A stretch of DNA of 64,000 nucleotides, from positions 62,001-126,000 of the forward strand of contig CAWGYT010000003.1 of assembly GCA_963826795.1 (NCBI GenBank), in the 5' to 3' direction. The notes below the pieces were generated by a model. The model was not told where the DNA came from, did not search any database, and saw only the letters and a program-made list of their open reading frames with translations. Position numbers and translations under genes: made by a program. Numbering within the stretch: position 1 is the first letter of the stretch; each line of letters opens with the position of its first letter. The stretch comes from CAWGYT01 sp963826795. Lineage in GTDB: Bacteria; Planctomycetota; Planctomycetia; Pirellulales; Pirellulaceae. This document shows positions 47,101-52,600 of the stretch, in pieces.

Positions 47101-49692
47101 GGGCAGACCTGAAATCGGATCAAATTCGACCACATAGAGATCGAGATACCGATCGACGCGCGCCGCGGCCCCAAGCTGTGCAACCAAGTTCGCGGCGATG
47201 CTGCGGAGGGTCTCCGAGGCGGAGCTGACGGTACGCGTGGCCGTGACGGCACTGCCGTTCAGGTTGGTGGAGATCGACCATACGGATCCGACGCTCACCG
47301 GACCGCGCAACTCGAACTGCGTCACGTCCGACGAAAGCGTCCCGCTGATCTCAGCCGCCCTCTCAAAGCCGCGGATCACCTGCACGGTGAAGGGGGCACC
47401 ACCCGTCTTGCTGACCAACAGCTCGCTATCTCGATTCGAATTGACACTGACGCTGAAAGACGAACTGTTCACGGCCGCGTCCAGGCCAAGTGCGACGTCC
47501 GCCAGGCTGTCATCGTTTTGGGCAACGTATTCGTAACCCTGACCATCCAAGACCAGCACCCATTTGCCCGCGACCGCTCCGGTGAGTGCGGCCGAGGCCT
47601 GTGTCCAGAACAGGTCCAGCGGCTGGGATCGTTTCGAGATGTTGCCGCTCGTGACCGATCCGCTGGTCGTTCCCAGGAGGGTGACGTGCGCCGTGCGGTC
47701 GGCCGTAAGAATTTTCTCGTTGAACTGCGGTGCCGGGTTGGCAACCGTTCCTCCAGTGGTCTGCGTGATCACCGTGGGGACCGCGTCGATGATCGGCTGG
47801 TGGAAACCCGCGTAATACGGAATCGCCGTCGACTGCTCGAAGATCTCGCCGTTGCCGTCGAAGATCAGATTGGAGACGATTGCCGGCACGCTGCTTTGAT
47901 CGGCGTTGAGTCGAACCGAATCGTTGCCCGCACCGCCCAAAATCGTGGTTTCACCGGTGAGGGAACTGATCGTGACCTGATCGGCACCGCCCCCGAGGGA
48001 CAACCGCGTCGTGACCGACGCATCGGCAATTGGCGTCGCGTTGATCGTGAACTGATCCGGATGGTTGCCCAGCAGCAGGTCGATGTTTTCGAGATTCTGC
48101 AGCAGGACTCCGTTGAAGGTTCGTCCATTGACGGCTCCCGAAGTCAGGCCAAGGCCGGTCAGATTCAGGTATTCCGTGGTGACCACGTCGCTCGAGATGG
48201 CGGCACTGCCGCTGAGCACGGTCAACGTCGGAGGCGTGGCACTGTTGACGAAGTTGATCTGTTTGATTGTGGCGCTTGATCCGTCGGTAACCACGACGCC
48301 CCCGGCGCCAATACTCGGAAAACGTTCCAGGGCGGATTGGATATCCGAAGCCGTGGCATTCCCTTGAAGCTCGACGCCGCTCGTTCCATCGGACAGCACG
48401 TACGTTCCGCTGGTGTCGGAGATGGTCAGCAGGGTACTGGTCTTCGATTCGGTCGTGTTGACCAGCGACCCGGTCAGTCCGCTTGTGCTTCCCTGGGCGT
48501 GCACGATCAGCAGATCCTGGGAACCATTGGAGTCCTCGCCTCCATCGATTTTGATCGCGCCCCGAATCCCGTCCAGCGTCGTCACGCCAGGCACTTTGAG
48601 TGCGAAGGGATCGGGATCGATCGTGATGGCCGGAGGAAAAACCGTTCGCGGCGGTGGCCAATCCTCGACGCCGTACTCGATCGTCACTTCCGGCACATCG
48701 AACGAGAAATTGATATAGGGGTCAAACAACCACCAGCGACCCCAACTGAACCGCCAGCGAATGCTGCTCAGCGTTTGGGCAATGAGTCCATTCAGGCCAC
48801 CGGGATACTTGATGTCGATGTAACGCCAATTTTCCTTGTTTTGTTCGTACCATTCATTCATCCAGTCGGTCACGATTGCTCCGACATAATCGTTGACCGT
48901 CCCGTAATTGGACACGTCTTGAACGAAGTCCCACAAGCTCCGACTGCCCCACCAGGACAGGCGTCGCGAATACCGTCCCGGATCCCATGTCAGGCTGTCG
49001 TAGACAATCACCGGCTCGTCTTGGACCGCGTACGATGGGGGGTCATACGTGAACGCAGGAGGATCGAAGAAGAGCGTGGGATGGTCGCCGCCCAAATGGA
49101 TGTTGTCCTCGCCAGTACCACCGGCGATGGTGATCTCCAAGTGCGCCGGCGAGCTGAGGATATAGATGTCATCTCTTCCACCGGCCCCGTTCACCACCAA
49201 TCGTTCAATGCCGGTGTAGGGGACAATTCGCCCCGCCCCGGCCACGAATTTGTCCGTGATGATGAACGTGTCGCCGATTGCGGTTCCATTGATCACGACC
49301 GTATCGATGCCGGGTCCACCAAAGATATTGACGGGCGCGTTCTGCAGGTACTGGTAGCGGTTGCTACCCTCGCCACCAAACAACCTCGCCAAGTTGGTGA
49401 TCGAGCCCGGGTCGTCGGGGTCTTCGTTCAGGACAAGGAAGGTGTTGATCACAAACGTGTCGTCGTCTTCTTGCCCGAAGAGGTACAGCTCCGCCACATT
49501 GTGATTGACTTCGAAATAGTCGTCCCCCGTGCCGCCATAGAAATAGCTCACGTTCGAGACGCCATTCGTCATGTGGTAAAGATCGGCAATCGGCACTCCA
49601 TAGGGACTGTCGAACGTGGCATTGCCACGATCGGGGATCTGCGGCACCTCTCCGATCGTCAACTGATCGGCGCCTGCACCGCTTCGACGACC
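28873..49692 (-). CDS. Giant secreted protein, segment 2 (central)
   Basis: About 6,940 meaningful residues, beginning at the break near 49680 with GAGADQLTIGEVPQ. The same frame is open up to 49899, but that part overlaps segment 1 and is not protein-like. Contents: RTX-like GGTGDDYFEV module (49.5-49.1 kb); aromatic-rich island (49.08-48.65 kb); mixed β units; YD-like units (47.1-45.2 kb); a second RTX-like module (43.9-42.8 kb); Calx-β-like units (42.7-41.7 kb); the dense W-repeat array (39.6-35.0 kb) between two prepeptidase-like domains. More W-repeats follow (34.1-32.4 kb), then IESLNIHLGSGNDTFTV-type RTX repeats (31.9-28.9 kb). It stops at TGA 28873-28875 because of one extra C near 28883. 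Confidence 0.88.
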   Translation of the reverse strand, partial: GRRSGAGADQLTIGEVPQIPDRGNATFDSPYGVPIADLYHMTNGVSNVSYFYGGTGDDYFEVNHNVAELYLFGQEDDDTFVINTFLVLNEDPDDPGSITNLARLFGGEGSNRYQYLQNAPVNIFGGPGIDTVVINGTAIGDTFIITDKFVAGAGRIVPYTGIERLVVNGAGGRDDIYILSSPAHLEITIAGGTGEDNIHLGGDHPTLFFDPPAFTYDPPSYAVQDEPVIVYDSLTWDPGRYSRRLSWWGSRSLWDFVQDVSNYGTVNDYVGAIVTDWMNEWYEQNKENWRYIDIKYPGGLNGLIAQTLSSIRWRFSWGRWWLFDPYINFSFDVPEVTIEYGVEDWPPPRTVFPPAITIDPDPFALKVPGVTTLDGIRGAIKIDGGEDSNGSQDLLIVHAQGSTSGLTGSLVNTTESKTSTLLTISDTSGTYVLSDGTSGVELQGNATASDIQSALERFPSIGAGGVVVTDGSSATIKQINFVNSATPPTLTVLSGSAAISSDVVTTEYLNLTGLGLTSGAVNGRTFNGVLLQNLENIDLLLGNHPDQFTINATPIADASVTTRLSLGGGADQVTISSLTGETTILGGAGNDSVRLNADQSSVPAIVSNLIFDGNGEIFEQSTAIPYYAGFHQPIIDAVPTVITQTTGGTVANPAPQFNEKILTADRTAHVTLLGTTSGSVTSGNISKRSQPLDLFWTQASAALTGAVAGKWVLVLDGQGYEYVAQNDDSLADVALGLDAAVNSSSFSVSVNSNRDSELLVSKTGGAPFTVQVIRGFERAAEISGTLSSDVTQFELRGPVSVGSVWSISTNLNGSAVTATRTVSSASETLRSIAANLVAQLGAAARVDRYLDLYVVEFDPISGLPAKDIIQRRGRQARGYLETGYQLKGYALYGRQELNSQQQPLFLNPDGSKTTSDTGVQSIEILNPTAPSAVPLFEDVLHNLTTVNAGKQVFVIDQANSAADELFFDGLGRLTTSDTGVPVLQISQNSNTVLPFYYDGQLITTRKLGARLTVAEFESGVPLANRTPMPLRFNQNGAKVIAEALTDRGYQLQGYQQYGYLQFPANYPETALRNVKSTTSIAIGANLVENFDDAYAVPLYQRFNDAGSVEITTERIAGSPYTPPSNGQIDPAYEYFKATHPGFTGPLYRYFSSTGAAVVTDDPFEGLRPYIKPFNGGNSVSGHPIVPLYFDANGNLTTENTGDLDWRVGFQRTNANSTPLFLAKTTDAVLTITGRSGQFVLVDGTTAVSLPWNASGTAIRQAVESFASTGGPGHVAVNPIPANFGDTSVSWRITITNPTGMPNLGVLTGPVATMGSVQFLTPNQSDAYRQAIVVVNDLVYRDGGGNRTLDPTNHAQEVITDNQNSSGRAVALYQDADGNLTTLINNPAIVVTNSSSDAPLYNDKFGAKTLTQTPNRLYAATSSNTAPLIYSDNQGLDVQSALPLPVPRVFDNGQNPGTAIYNVTQNQKATIETLRQRLIVGTRPFQMVRNVADAGIDTLNVSATGGVSQLVLDDVALVGLNLGQLEFSNLEAINLTTGGDEDMLTVTNTITGSVSIHAGGGDDEIFVERISGPTAVYGDAQDDTINVGSQVAQTGDVFGDDDSTLNQINQQLKIYGGVNAGDTSGTNDVANLDDAGDLVANHGILSDQLVSGLSPGVIEYHGLDQLNLYLGKVNNTLDIVSTFAGTDVTVTGRDGGGTYNVGSNTSSLLDNLGWVNDIRSRVELVAGAGVLETQQITIGQNVTGTLALRLPNANNSGSTRATQSIAITSDSTQNAAAIQSALNSSAVLGVGAVSVSVSSSVPGAYDIAFSQLGNFSEVEILSSSLRDSSNSPTNATVTTTREGLIDQLNFDDRQETTDRSDSRLEADRISGFGMSGTGIVYTGFESLHMGLGSGNDSVFVLDTHAGETNIDLGDESITTGQVNDRISLRAISGTTRVYGGNGNDEFLVNYEADFSSQTNENNLGGVLWLHGRAGGDVYRIGLAGTGSALIHVLDESNGDLGVDSLIINGTLGEDTFFLRPNAVSSVSEDMSGNRTIERINYDGSLNGGMTINGRDGNDTFVLDDNNIVTTIYGDAGQDTFQVGQVFQSPRDANAGLQPEDTFPTTLTTRGYLSNGISRTTTLFGGTGNDSFTVYHNQADLAMRGDEDDDTFTVRAFVRVDPNDTKAPRTNINGGQGADFISYTVNLPVDIEGGDGFDTLTVVGTEFGDDFVVNDKGVFGAGLFVRFSGLERVVVDALEGNDNFYIGSTSKEVDLQLVGGRGSDTFNVGGSEDGEPITVVSNDGKGSSGLIDMSMIDGTFVSDVSANVFDNDTAGVVITPIGSEQLRVFEEVFASSDARSSLVFDGYEVMLTRPPTETVYVTAAPILPKESERRAGGQGLALRKNGDTGPFDPAGITLAFDRTNWYVPQTIQVSAPDDFLAEGIRVLNIAHSVQQGAVDNDGGEYDGARAARIAVEAVDNDVSELLIAPAPGETVVIEGGSAIAYKAVMTRAPASDITVFAGIREAQRLFLGQGTTGNLTLSTPSALDPAVTLTTASITVTADATQVAAAIEDALNDGAVLGSGAVTVTAVPRHAGHYDILFADTADFPQITIQSQNLADSMGPVTANASTLIDGNGGSLDVTGGSQLTFSTSGTGAWNIPQAIGLTAVDDTVIEGIHYARIPHVIDPLDVDAFRNLSRQDAIAGLLADIQGDVSGNYTVTQAKNMSDTLLPRITVQRGLQNGGGFVATTGPGVTFTGIENSLDWLITAVIDLTVTNPSVPAPSGATPERWSLALDGLSLGHTLQPNDTAWSVASSLVNLINSSGIGFTASSVNGSSSTQATISISRSDSNAFQLQYSDSSSLQTKVVTAVTNPGTSTLDGGHWSSGVFDLGGTTTDPILSNFAASLQLNGVPYDYAASADQRSLRVDPIDVTIADDDTQVVLVNQPLGSTDVIEPTDRAILGSGKVVSETVDGAVLTLTRTGAVFESADITINQPSSATNLPEGRYTVDISPDKQTLRIALSGAIQQGEVWNLTVRENGSAYVYKATIGTDTSLFALAEALEQDITSKATSLPDYSPSARAVTQLVGAFGTPILYSNGENHTLSNAQPTDFASWSDGYNPELFDGTQPNSTEHLTVKGIGDGELDYYSFTISPAMLEQSSKTLPGSTTKYVTATFDVDHGFERTDATVWGSQLRLYNDQSRLLAVGRGWSPPSVGGTGSSTWLDDYLTYNFTAPGTYTIGISNWIYWLNNYSSGIPEGVNYDLQISIENHPVSDFIFAPEPVAENDSSRVGQSLEDSIPNGMTYPTTGDKWFTFYNSDIGNSTIAAQGTPQIDSSTPYVVVNGTGDGRIDTYTFAVTPEMLRRPAGTVNSGGTVESDPATQSARVYYTSANLALTGGTPATGDQWTLAVNGKDYVYTVLATDQSLADVAAGIQAIVAQQKPLEAPYEVNASNGVLSISDESGFWFDLTHDVANAATVMKTGVVATDSSGAVTFSDATVTLERTGQPEVGETWTIQLDGSQTASYTWTGSETYLTITSGGNDVYVLTDGTQWLALPSNANAAELELALETLTSIPANSVFVTEGQTANVKQLRFSETLLPAPTLSVSEDAGASLGGSTVQPLLTVSGTSGVYVLTDGSSYEVLPWNADASAITAALQRFGQTSAAATSDGLGGYVIANPPANLAVSPMATAGIGPVTSGGELGFIATELAAILDGVSGYAASATGASVQITKSGGFSVEFSKSGPTSEGRATVSGTPVSADNAKWTDVSFNLTAPGGAASSFEDWSVTLTTSAQTHTLTHHVSLGGEPIDTVGQSLRDQLNHSSSPFYNVLTATYDAANNILRIFNDGSTRADAFTATASVVAGTQGAINPVQQANVESRGVEVSGSVAAGTWKVTAVDASSGTVYEGSYLADGTESNADVAMELADNLNLAFNVSGFRAASDGNALVASNLQGQSFTLALKRPFSATTRGVTLSGTPSAGQVWAVSLVDTANANAVINTATYVVTGAESGTPQQQLATIATQLANQLQAGGFAAASDGASLVVSHATQTAFDLIIPASGEYSTPVSHDIVLTGNPVAGQVWAVQLDDPSVPTAQYQWTDNETLSGGQTKLNYIATQLASQLSTNGYTASAVGDSVAVSKPGATFTLTDVTGEYQASSSEVISLSGTEVAGQWWQVNLFDSGTFVRSAAYQWLGTEGQPALPFIAMQLANELDSLTNYSAKSVENQIVVTGGTSLELRQATLVPDVSTNANATGLKIEAPAASNNGQQYEGKVIVQTPSAATAGSVWQFVVTDGSATRRVRYTVTGNASASNIASQLLNRLGSTFTLNGHTYAASVGNGSNANEITIETTYGNSTTAASSFTISVASNEGSFVDPTHASLRLAGTPSDGRVWAVRLSGDVLSASYEWLGTESLAGGQSALEYIAEELATSLDGNQGYTATALGEAIVISKQGAANFTLNGATVASDNPLNHGVTLTGAPTDGQVWSLKVSETNPFAASYTWGSNPSSEPTTSAAAQRQYLAGQLADQLRRGNYAAEAVGESVFIHNSSGSYTLAGNPLESGVAGITTLTTDGLSSNGVADPWRVVAIAGSSVLANELNPGTLDGLTLALNSALPTGYAASHDGSNVFLTRIGSGAIDVYLSKPLDVGSAAATLSTLDGVGIANEVWTISDVDSVSTNTPAASHTVTDPSESLASIAGLLAAQLDASLGQGYAVYTLSDRVIVTHVGSSTVPAYDLSNAYVAPPVAGAQVVSNGTALLNWEQQIGFDPAGNNSQIGDEWNVTVDGALVGGNPHAATANGIPHVTDYYAGQLQSSGYVVSGNGTPTLTLQSSDFGELAIDRVTETRFTPDTESTLPATNTHYTAATISLEQLPQPSDNEVWTVTLNGVEYSVTTSPRENLASIASRLAQKIDTQFGGLYDTSAYVTGSIEIPLAIATGVSSWFTGFSVEVDAGGGTVQAVFDIDHASYGEGSRSFRVYEPVVINGVYQGYSAFQDRTVSFTAIPYLVLEAVDGVTTFQVSGADVTRHRIDQLNTPTALADPNVIDPGSFSALDPFMEVVFTNPGFYKIQVGSFVDWEDNSYNFVDKPNEGVYAGTAYDLNISLQRHLVNSAAIDLVGKDLTVVEGLGLGNSAKIVAYDAQSNTYTLDQKFNSSLDATSGLEFSYSMRNDLSYVPQGESYSVVLSKNPGTDTAVNVVPRPTRTYNASLAFDPDSDFGQNEAVQVTVATPQAEIELTGEPTPGEVWLIRIDAVEVASYQWTGNETLSAGQTPLEYIADQFRSQLADKFAAGTGDPNYNADFSVSGSETRLVIETYTKASNQTFNADFAIKVDSNAMPPFFATTGGGELRTTKVVAWSGNVTEGEVWQISLDGTDFEYEVGGSDDVAAVARGLQIKIGSDTQYTATVRNRRLTIYRVDGADFTLSATPGSQGKATISSTTTVELTGETTIGETWTLTLDDDTNNAFSHVVGFGDDLAAVASELQQLIDASSDYRASVLGRVIRITSSAAVSQSVSAALNIDKESLGGATITPQLKFTSANWSIPQQVRVDAIDDNVKDGGDAKVLASLDRQRVNVVRGPITLDGGLQVIAETFLTDPLMLPGENNFLLADGALTDAGTISGQASITDANATYVDPIRGVMPGFDPRIDEFTYSFTFFDLDSRQNQVELTSDRLASTTIAVKVEDETDTLTTTATGTLAGTGNVGTLYSKATVKLEGFVSANQIWSIIVDNKQYAYTTNANDGLTLFAVAEQLATQIRDDISGEYADTQSNGQSIEIDGAAASFTVTLGNGTGRITGTPVSPSGLHWKLVEIPIAEQSSGVYAVTIEHQDRDSSGSIVQSTSQTFTYTAVAGDTLQDVVNALASIIDEDDHYHAAVKYDTVVLSTGWDSAIPQPTAGSGYFFTPLNPNITANEDLQVDVLNLLNNNSPADDVGWLTEDRIYGLGMGPDVYVGDRLIQGGITYQNIESLNIHLGSGNDTFTVLSTHAGTTSIYGADGSDTFHVETLYGPTLIDTGAAADTINVGGQRQTVDEIAGLLTIFGGLDSATDELNIDDSNDTEDNVGTLTNTSLTGLGMPSLAEQQVLTVRAAEGLFTLAVNGVVTLAGVETSVVGSVVLDAKVTETDLATALNGLFGSSGIRVVRQGEAYIVNFGGDLAGQDVPELYWDETAVNTLVAAPDSSVDVDVVTRRVGTRTAPTQVIQSDSPTPTLAGSVIMAAADRLNVSVNGVDYTTGNGLIVDTTIGSWALTIPTQNQLPDGSYDVIATVSDSDGNVRPNGTIQTLEVNSSATATEPFSNRVQTLSLTGGATGSFRLKVLGVWTDEISVQATESEFLQILQPILDPDNSDPTKSYTRNVSVSRHGDRFVITFRGAHGGDGIQAVDSSLLSAGAVRLASRRDGINYFDIETLNIDLGSGSDTFDVLGTSAETTVNTHLGNDVLNVSFDPALITGALDNLLNTAASPSVINGSLDNVLGTLTLDAGFGSNTLNVSDFGDPDADTNVVLTENSLNGLAPATINYEATGGTFGGGVNIWAGLDDDTINIPSVNLSGPNGLDGATITTVYGNRGDDNFWITAADDLANPAHLTLGDETLRRLDILGLEGSDVIDASHAGLAVRAFAGEGRDIVKGGYGDDIIFGGTASDILFGGEGDDFLTGEDVDYDVSVADDILVGDHGSVTYQTDTGSHEILSFDVSNVIDTFRPAPTNKLLDVRATTLQLAGKHDDTILASDGNDLVLGGLGVDTIHAGDGNNLVFGDNGYIAFVVDDGLRDDIGRIVSTDTDQGAGDLITTGLGVDIVIGGSGADRIVVHDCEVAGTEPDAGNLVLGDHGQIIAAKSNESPFGNGALFAGVPLTLGLVMSTSPGIGGNDAVHAGAGNDIILAGISGDTLETATSGDFRDVVDAGDGNNLVLGDSGLLVFAQTLDNAATTAEISLAVDPTKPVDATDPLNGGVPVDTETAVYTYSYTSDSGSQ
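28900..31900 (-). other. RTX-type repeats preceding the 192-residue array
   Basis: Includes IESLNIHLGSGNDTFTVLST (31.87 kb), IETLNIDLGSGSDTFDVLGT (30.55 kb), then a compact run FAGEGRDIVKGGYGDDIIFG, GTASDILFGGEGDDFLTGED (29.95-29.80 kb) and SDGNDLVLGGLGVDTIHAGD, NNLVFGDNGYI (29.60-29.52 kb). One diverged 192-residue unit (to 29.05 kb) carries GNLVLGDHGQII in place of DNLVFGDNGQIV, showing how the array grew from older material. Confidence 0.75.
32400..39610 (-). repeat. Tryptophan-marked ~95-residue β-repeats (dense array)
   Basis: Degenerate protein repeats with pattern uxLxGxxxxGxxWxuxL...Y.W...E.L..IA..LA..L....Y.A...G..I.I.....FTL (u = hydrophobic). Clear members are VTLSGTPSAGQVWAVSLVD, IVLTGNPVAGQVWAVQLDD, ISLSGTEVAGQWWQVNLFD, LRLAGTPSDGRVWAVRLSG, VTLTGAPTDGQVWSLKVSE, IELTGEPTPGEVWLIRIDA and VELTGETTIGETWTLTLDD. 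About 15 units lie at 39.6-35.0 kb and four at 34.1-32.4 kb. Others occur at 47.6-47.1 and 53.0-49.8 kb. Each looks like one β-sandwich with a central helix pair. I know no Pfam name for it. Confidence 0.75.
34430..34990 (-). other. Prepeptidase-like β-sandwich domain, copy B
   Basis: SSWFTGFSVEVDAGGGTVQA, VFDIDHASYGEGSRSFRVYE, MEVVFTNPGFYKIQVGSFVD and AYDLNISLQRH follow the order of the bacterial prepeptidase C-terminal/DVUA0089-like fold. It parallels the copy at 39.93-40.34 kb. Between the two lies the dense W-repeat array. Confidence 0.5.
39930..40340 (-). other. Prepeptidase-like β-sandwich domain, copy A
   Basis: GELDYYSFTISPAMLEQSSK, VTATFDVDHGFERTDATVWG, QLRLYNDQSRLLAVGRGW, LTYNFTAPGTYTIGISNW and NYDLQISIENH make up the domain. 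A shorter related opening, RIDTYTFAVTPEMLRRPAG, follows at 39.7 kb. Confidence 0.55.
41690..42700 (-). other. Calx-β-like units
   Basis: Two related units hold YEVMLTRPPTETVYVTAAP, NWYVPQTIQVSAPDDFLAEG, YKAVMTRAPASDITVFAGI and AWNIPQAIGLTAVDDTVIEG. A third, NWSIPQQVRVDAIDDNVKDG, is at 33.1 kb. The W-x-(V/I)PQ...DD...EG pattern is that of Calx-β/SLRP-type Ca-binding units. One unit is interrupted by the GHYDILFADT β repeat. Confidence 0.5.
42830..43960 (-). other. RTX-like module with GTGNDSFTVYHNQADL
   Basis: A run of DTFxVxx units: GNDEFLVNYEADF, GEDTFFLRPNAVS, GNDTFVLDDNNIVTTIYGD, GTGNDSFTVYHNQADLAMRG and DEDDDTFTVRAFVRV. It ends FVRFSGLERVVVDALEGNDN. It is paralogous to the module at 49.08-49.55 kb (GTGDDYFEVNHNVAELYLFG, QEDDDTFVINTFLVL, IVPYTGIERLVVNGAGG). 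Confidence 0.7.
45250..47090 (-). repeat. PLYxDxxGxxTT (YD-like) repeats
   Basis: About ten degenerate units of 40-60 residues: QPLFLNPDGSKTTSDTGV, VPLFEDVLHNLTTVNAGK, ELFFDGLGRLTTSDTGV, VPLYFDANGNLTTENTGD, VALYQDADGNLTTLINN, APLYNDKFGAKTLTQTP. Interspersed are GYQLQGYQQYGYLQF and GYQLKGYALYGRQEL. The core resembles RHS/YD motifs (YDxxGNLTT), but the spacing is longer and there is no RHS core or toxin tail. Confidence 0.6.
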
Positions 49693-52600
49693 GTCGTCAC
49701 GACGGTATTTCGCAGCGTGATGACGTCGTCCTCCCCGAACGTGCGTAGCGTGACGCGCTTTAGATTTTGGAACACGATTTTTTCGCCAGGCGGGTTGCTG
49801 CCCCGGATCAACGCCTGCAGTTGGGTCGCGACCGAGGCGTCCGTATCTCCTTCGATACTCGTGTAGCTGTAGATGACTCCCCCGAGCCGAATTGACCATT
49901 CGCGGCCGGCGTCGATTGACCCATCCGCGGCGTGATCCGCAACAATCGTGAAAGAGGCCGTATTGGGTTTGCCAGTCACCTCGGATGATGTGCCCGGCAC
50001 GACTTGCTGTCGCACTCCATCTTTGAAGACCTGCAAGTCGCTCAGCAACGATGGCTGGCCCGTTGGTGGATCGCTGGCGTTGATCGTGACCGTGGTGCGC
50101 ACCTTGAGGCTGACATCGGAACCGTCTTGCTGGGTCTGGGTCGGGCGAGTTGGATAGAGCGTGGAATGCACGAGCGTCAACTCGTACGGGAAGGTCGGGT
50201 CGATCAAGGAGCCCGAATAAACGATCCCGACGTCGTCGGCGCCGTCCAACGTAAATGTGTCGACCTGATCGTCGGTACCCAGCACATAGAGTTCGTCAAA
50301 GCTGGTCGTGCCGCCACTGTCATTGATCGAATAGCGTGCACCCGTGCCCTTCAGAGCGATCACGTAGTATTCGTTGAATGAAGTCTGCGTGCTCAAGTCG
50401 GCCGAACTGCCGGCATTGTCCAGAATCACGCTGCCCAGCCAGTCGGTCACAGGAAGGGGATTGGGCGAGTAATTGTCAACCTGAATTTGACCGTCGGAAT
50501 CATTGACGATCAGCATGTTGTTGCTGGCACCGCCGACCAGCACGGCATTTTCAAAGAGCGTGTTGTGCGGCGCAAATGGATTGAGCAGGCTTTCAACTTC
50601 GGCGCCGTCCGCATAATGGTCGCCTTGGTGATTCAGTCCCAGAATGATCGGTTCGGGACCGCTGTCCTCCGCTGTCAATTGCAGTTGCGTGTCCTGATTG
50701 ATTGCTTCGGCCAGACGCTTGGCCACCACGACCATCGTTTCGTCGTCGTTTCCGGAGCCCACGGTGTAGGTAAAGCTGCGGGTGAGATCCGCCCCGCCGG
50801 CGTCTTTCGAGACAATATTGAGCGTCCAGACGGTGCCCGCGACATCCCCGATCAGGCGAATGTCCGTTTCCTGATAGGGGCCCGTCGACGAGAAGTAGTT
50901 CTTGAGGCTCGTCGTATTAGTCGGCCGCGGCGCTTGCGGGTCGCTGGGAGGCGTGTACGTGTTAACTTGCTGACCCGGCCCTGTGACGGTCAAGCTGATC
51001 GTGGGAGTCGCAGCGTTGGCACGTCCATCGCGAATCGTAATCGACGCCTCGCGCGTCTGCGCCGCGAGGTTTTGATTCTGCTCGTCCAGAATGGCTTCCT
51101 TGGTGCCGATCACACGACCTGCCACAAACTTGTTGCCGAACAGCGACATGTCCAGGTCAAAGTTCTCGTCGAGCGTGTCGTCACCTCCGGCATCGTAAAA
51201 CAGATCGACGCCAAAACTGCCCCGCAGCGTATCGTCGTCAAGTCCCCCATCGAGCACGTCGGAGAAGACCGAACCCACCAGGCGATCGTTGCCAGCTTCA
51301 CCCTGGAGATAAAGTGAAATCAGATTCTCCTGGACTCCGGAAGCGTTGATGTTGTCGCTGCCTTCGTGCCCGAGGATGGTCAGCAGGTCGTGAATAAACA
51401 CCGGGTTACCGTCCGTGTCTTTGGTCGGCGTCGTGTCCATCAGGTCGCGATGGGACTTGGCAATGGTGATGTTGGGTCCGCCGATTTCTGTGACCACCAC
51501 TTCACCTGACTGCGTGATGACGTTGAACGTGTCTTGGTCCAAACGCTTGTCGCCATGCACGGTCGCCTGTCCGCCATGCACAATGATCTGGTCTTTCGCC
51601 GCGTCATGCCCCGTAAACGGGATATCCACGGTGGTTACGCCGGGCAGCAGGTACGAATAGGTCGCCTCGACTGGAAAGGTAATCCCGTCAGTGGTAGCGC
51701 GATCGATCGTGATCGTTTCATTTGTGCCGCCCGCCACGTAGTCCGTCGATGTATTGATGGCCGTCCGGAGCTGCGTGGCAATCGCTGCCGGGCTTGGGTT
51801 CTCGGCGACGGAGACTTCGAAGTCCGTTTCTCCCAACGTGATCCGCCAAACGCTGGGGGTGTCGGCCGGGACGGTTCCGTTGAGCGTGACCGAAGCCGTT
51901 GAGAAATACTGCTCAAAGACCGACTTCGGGCTCGTGCGAATTCGCGCGTCGTCGACTCGCGGCGCATCGGTTGCCGAGCTGGCCAGCACGTCGATATCGC
52001 TCAAGTAGAATTTGCGTCCCTCGTTTCCGGACCTCAGTTGCAGCAGGATCTTTTCGCCGTCGGGCGTGGCCAGATAAGGTCCCGTTCCGTTTCCATTGAT
52101 TTCGGCGCTCAACCGCGTGGCCAGGTTCGACAGCTGCTCGCCGGTGCCGGCGTCGACGTGGAAGGGAATTCCGTCGATGCTTAGCTGCCAACGGTTGTTG
52201 GCGTTGACTTGGCCTTCCAAAGTGACCAATGTCGTCTGTTCGACTCGCTGTGTGAGTTCCTCGGTTCCGGAAATCGTTCCGGCGATGATCCGTGGGCTGC
52301 CCGTGGTCGTATCGACCGCGGGGACGAGAACCGGTTCGGACTGTGCGGCGCCGTCAGCGCCCAAGATGGAAATGAACGCGCCCTGTGTCTCCCGTTCAAC
52401 GAAGTTGGGCACCGCGCCCACCGCCAAAACGGGAACGACGGTCAGGTTCGAGAAGGTAATGGTCCCTCCGCTCACCGCAACTCTCGCCGTCCCAATCGTG
52501 TCGGACGCTCCGCCCGTTGACGGGTCCGTGAATCCGGCCAACAACGTCTGAATCGTGGCGTCGTCCGCGTCCCAGGCGAGTTCGGCGCGACTGCCGGTGA

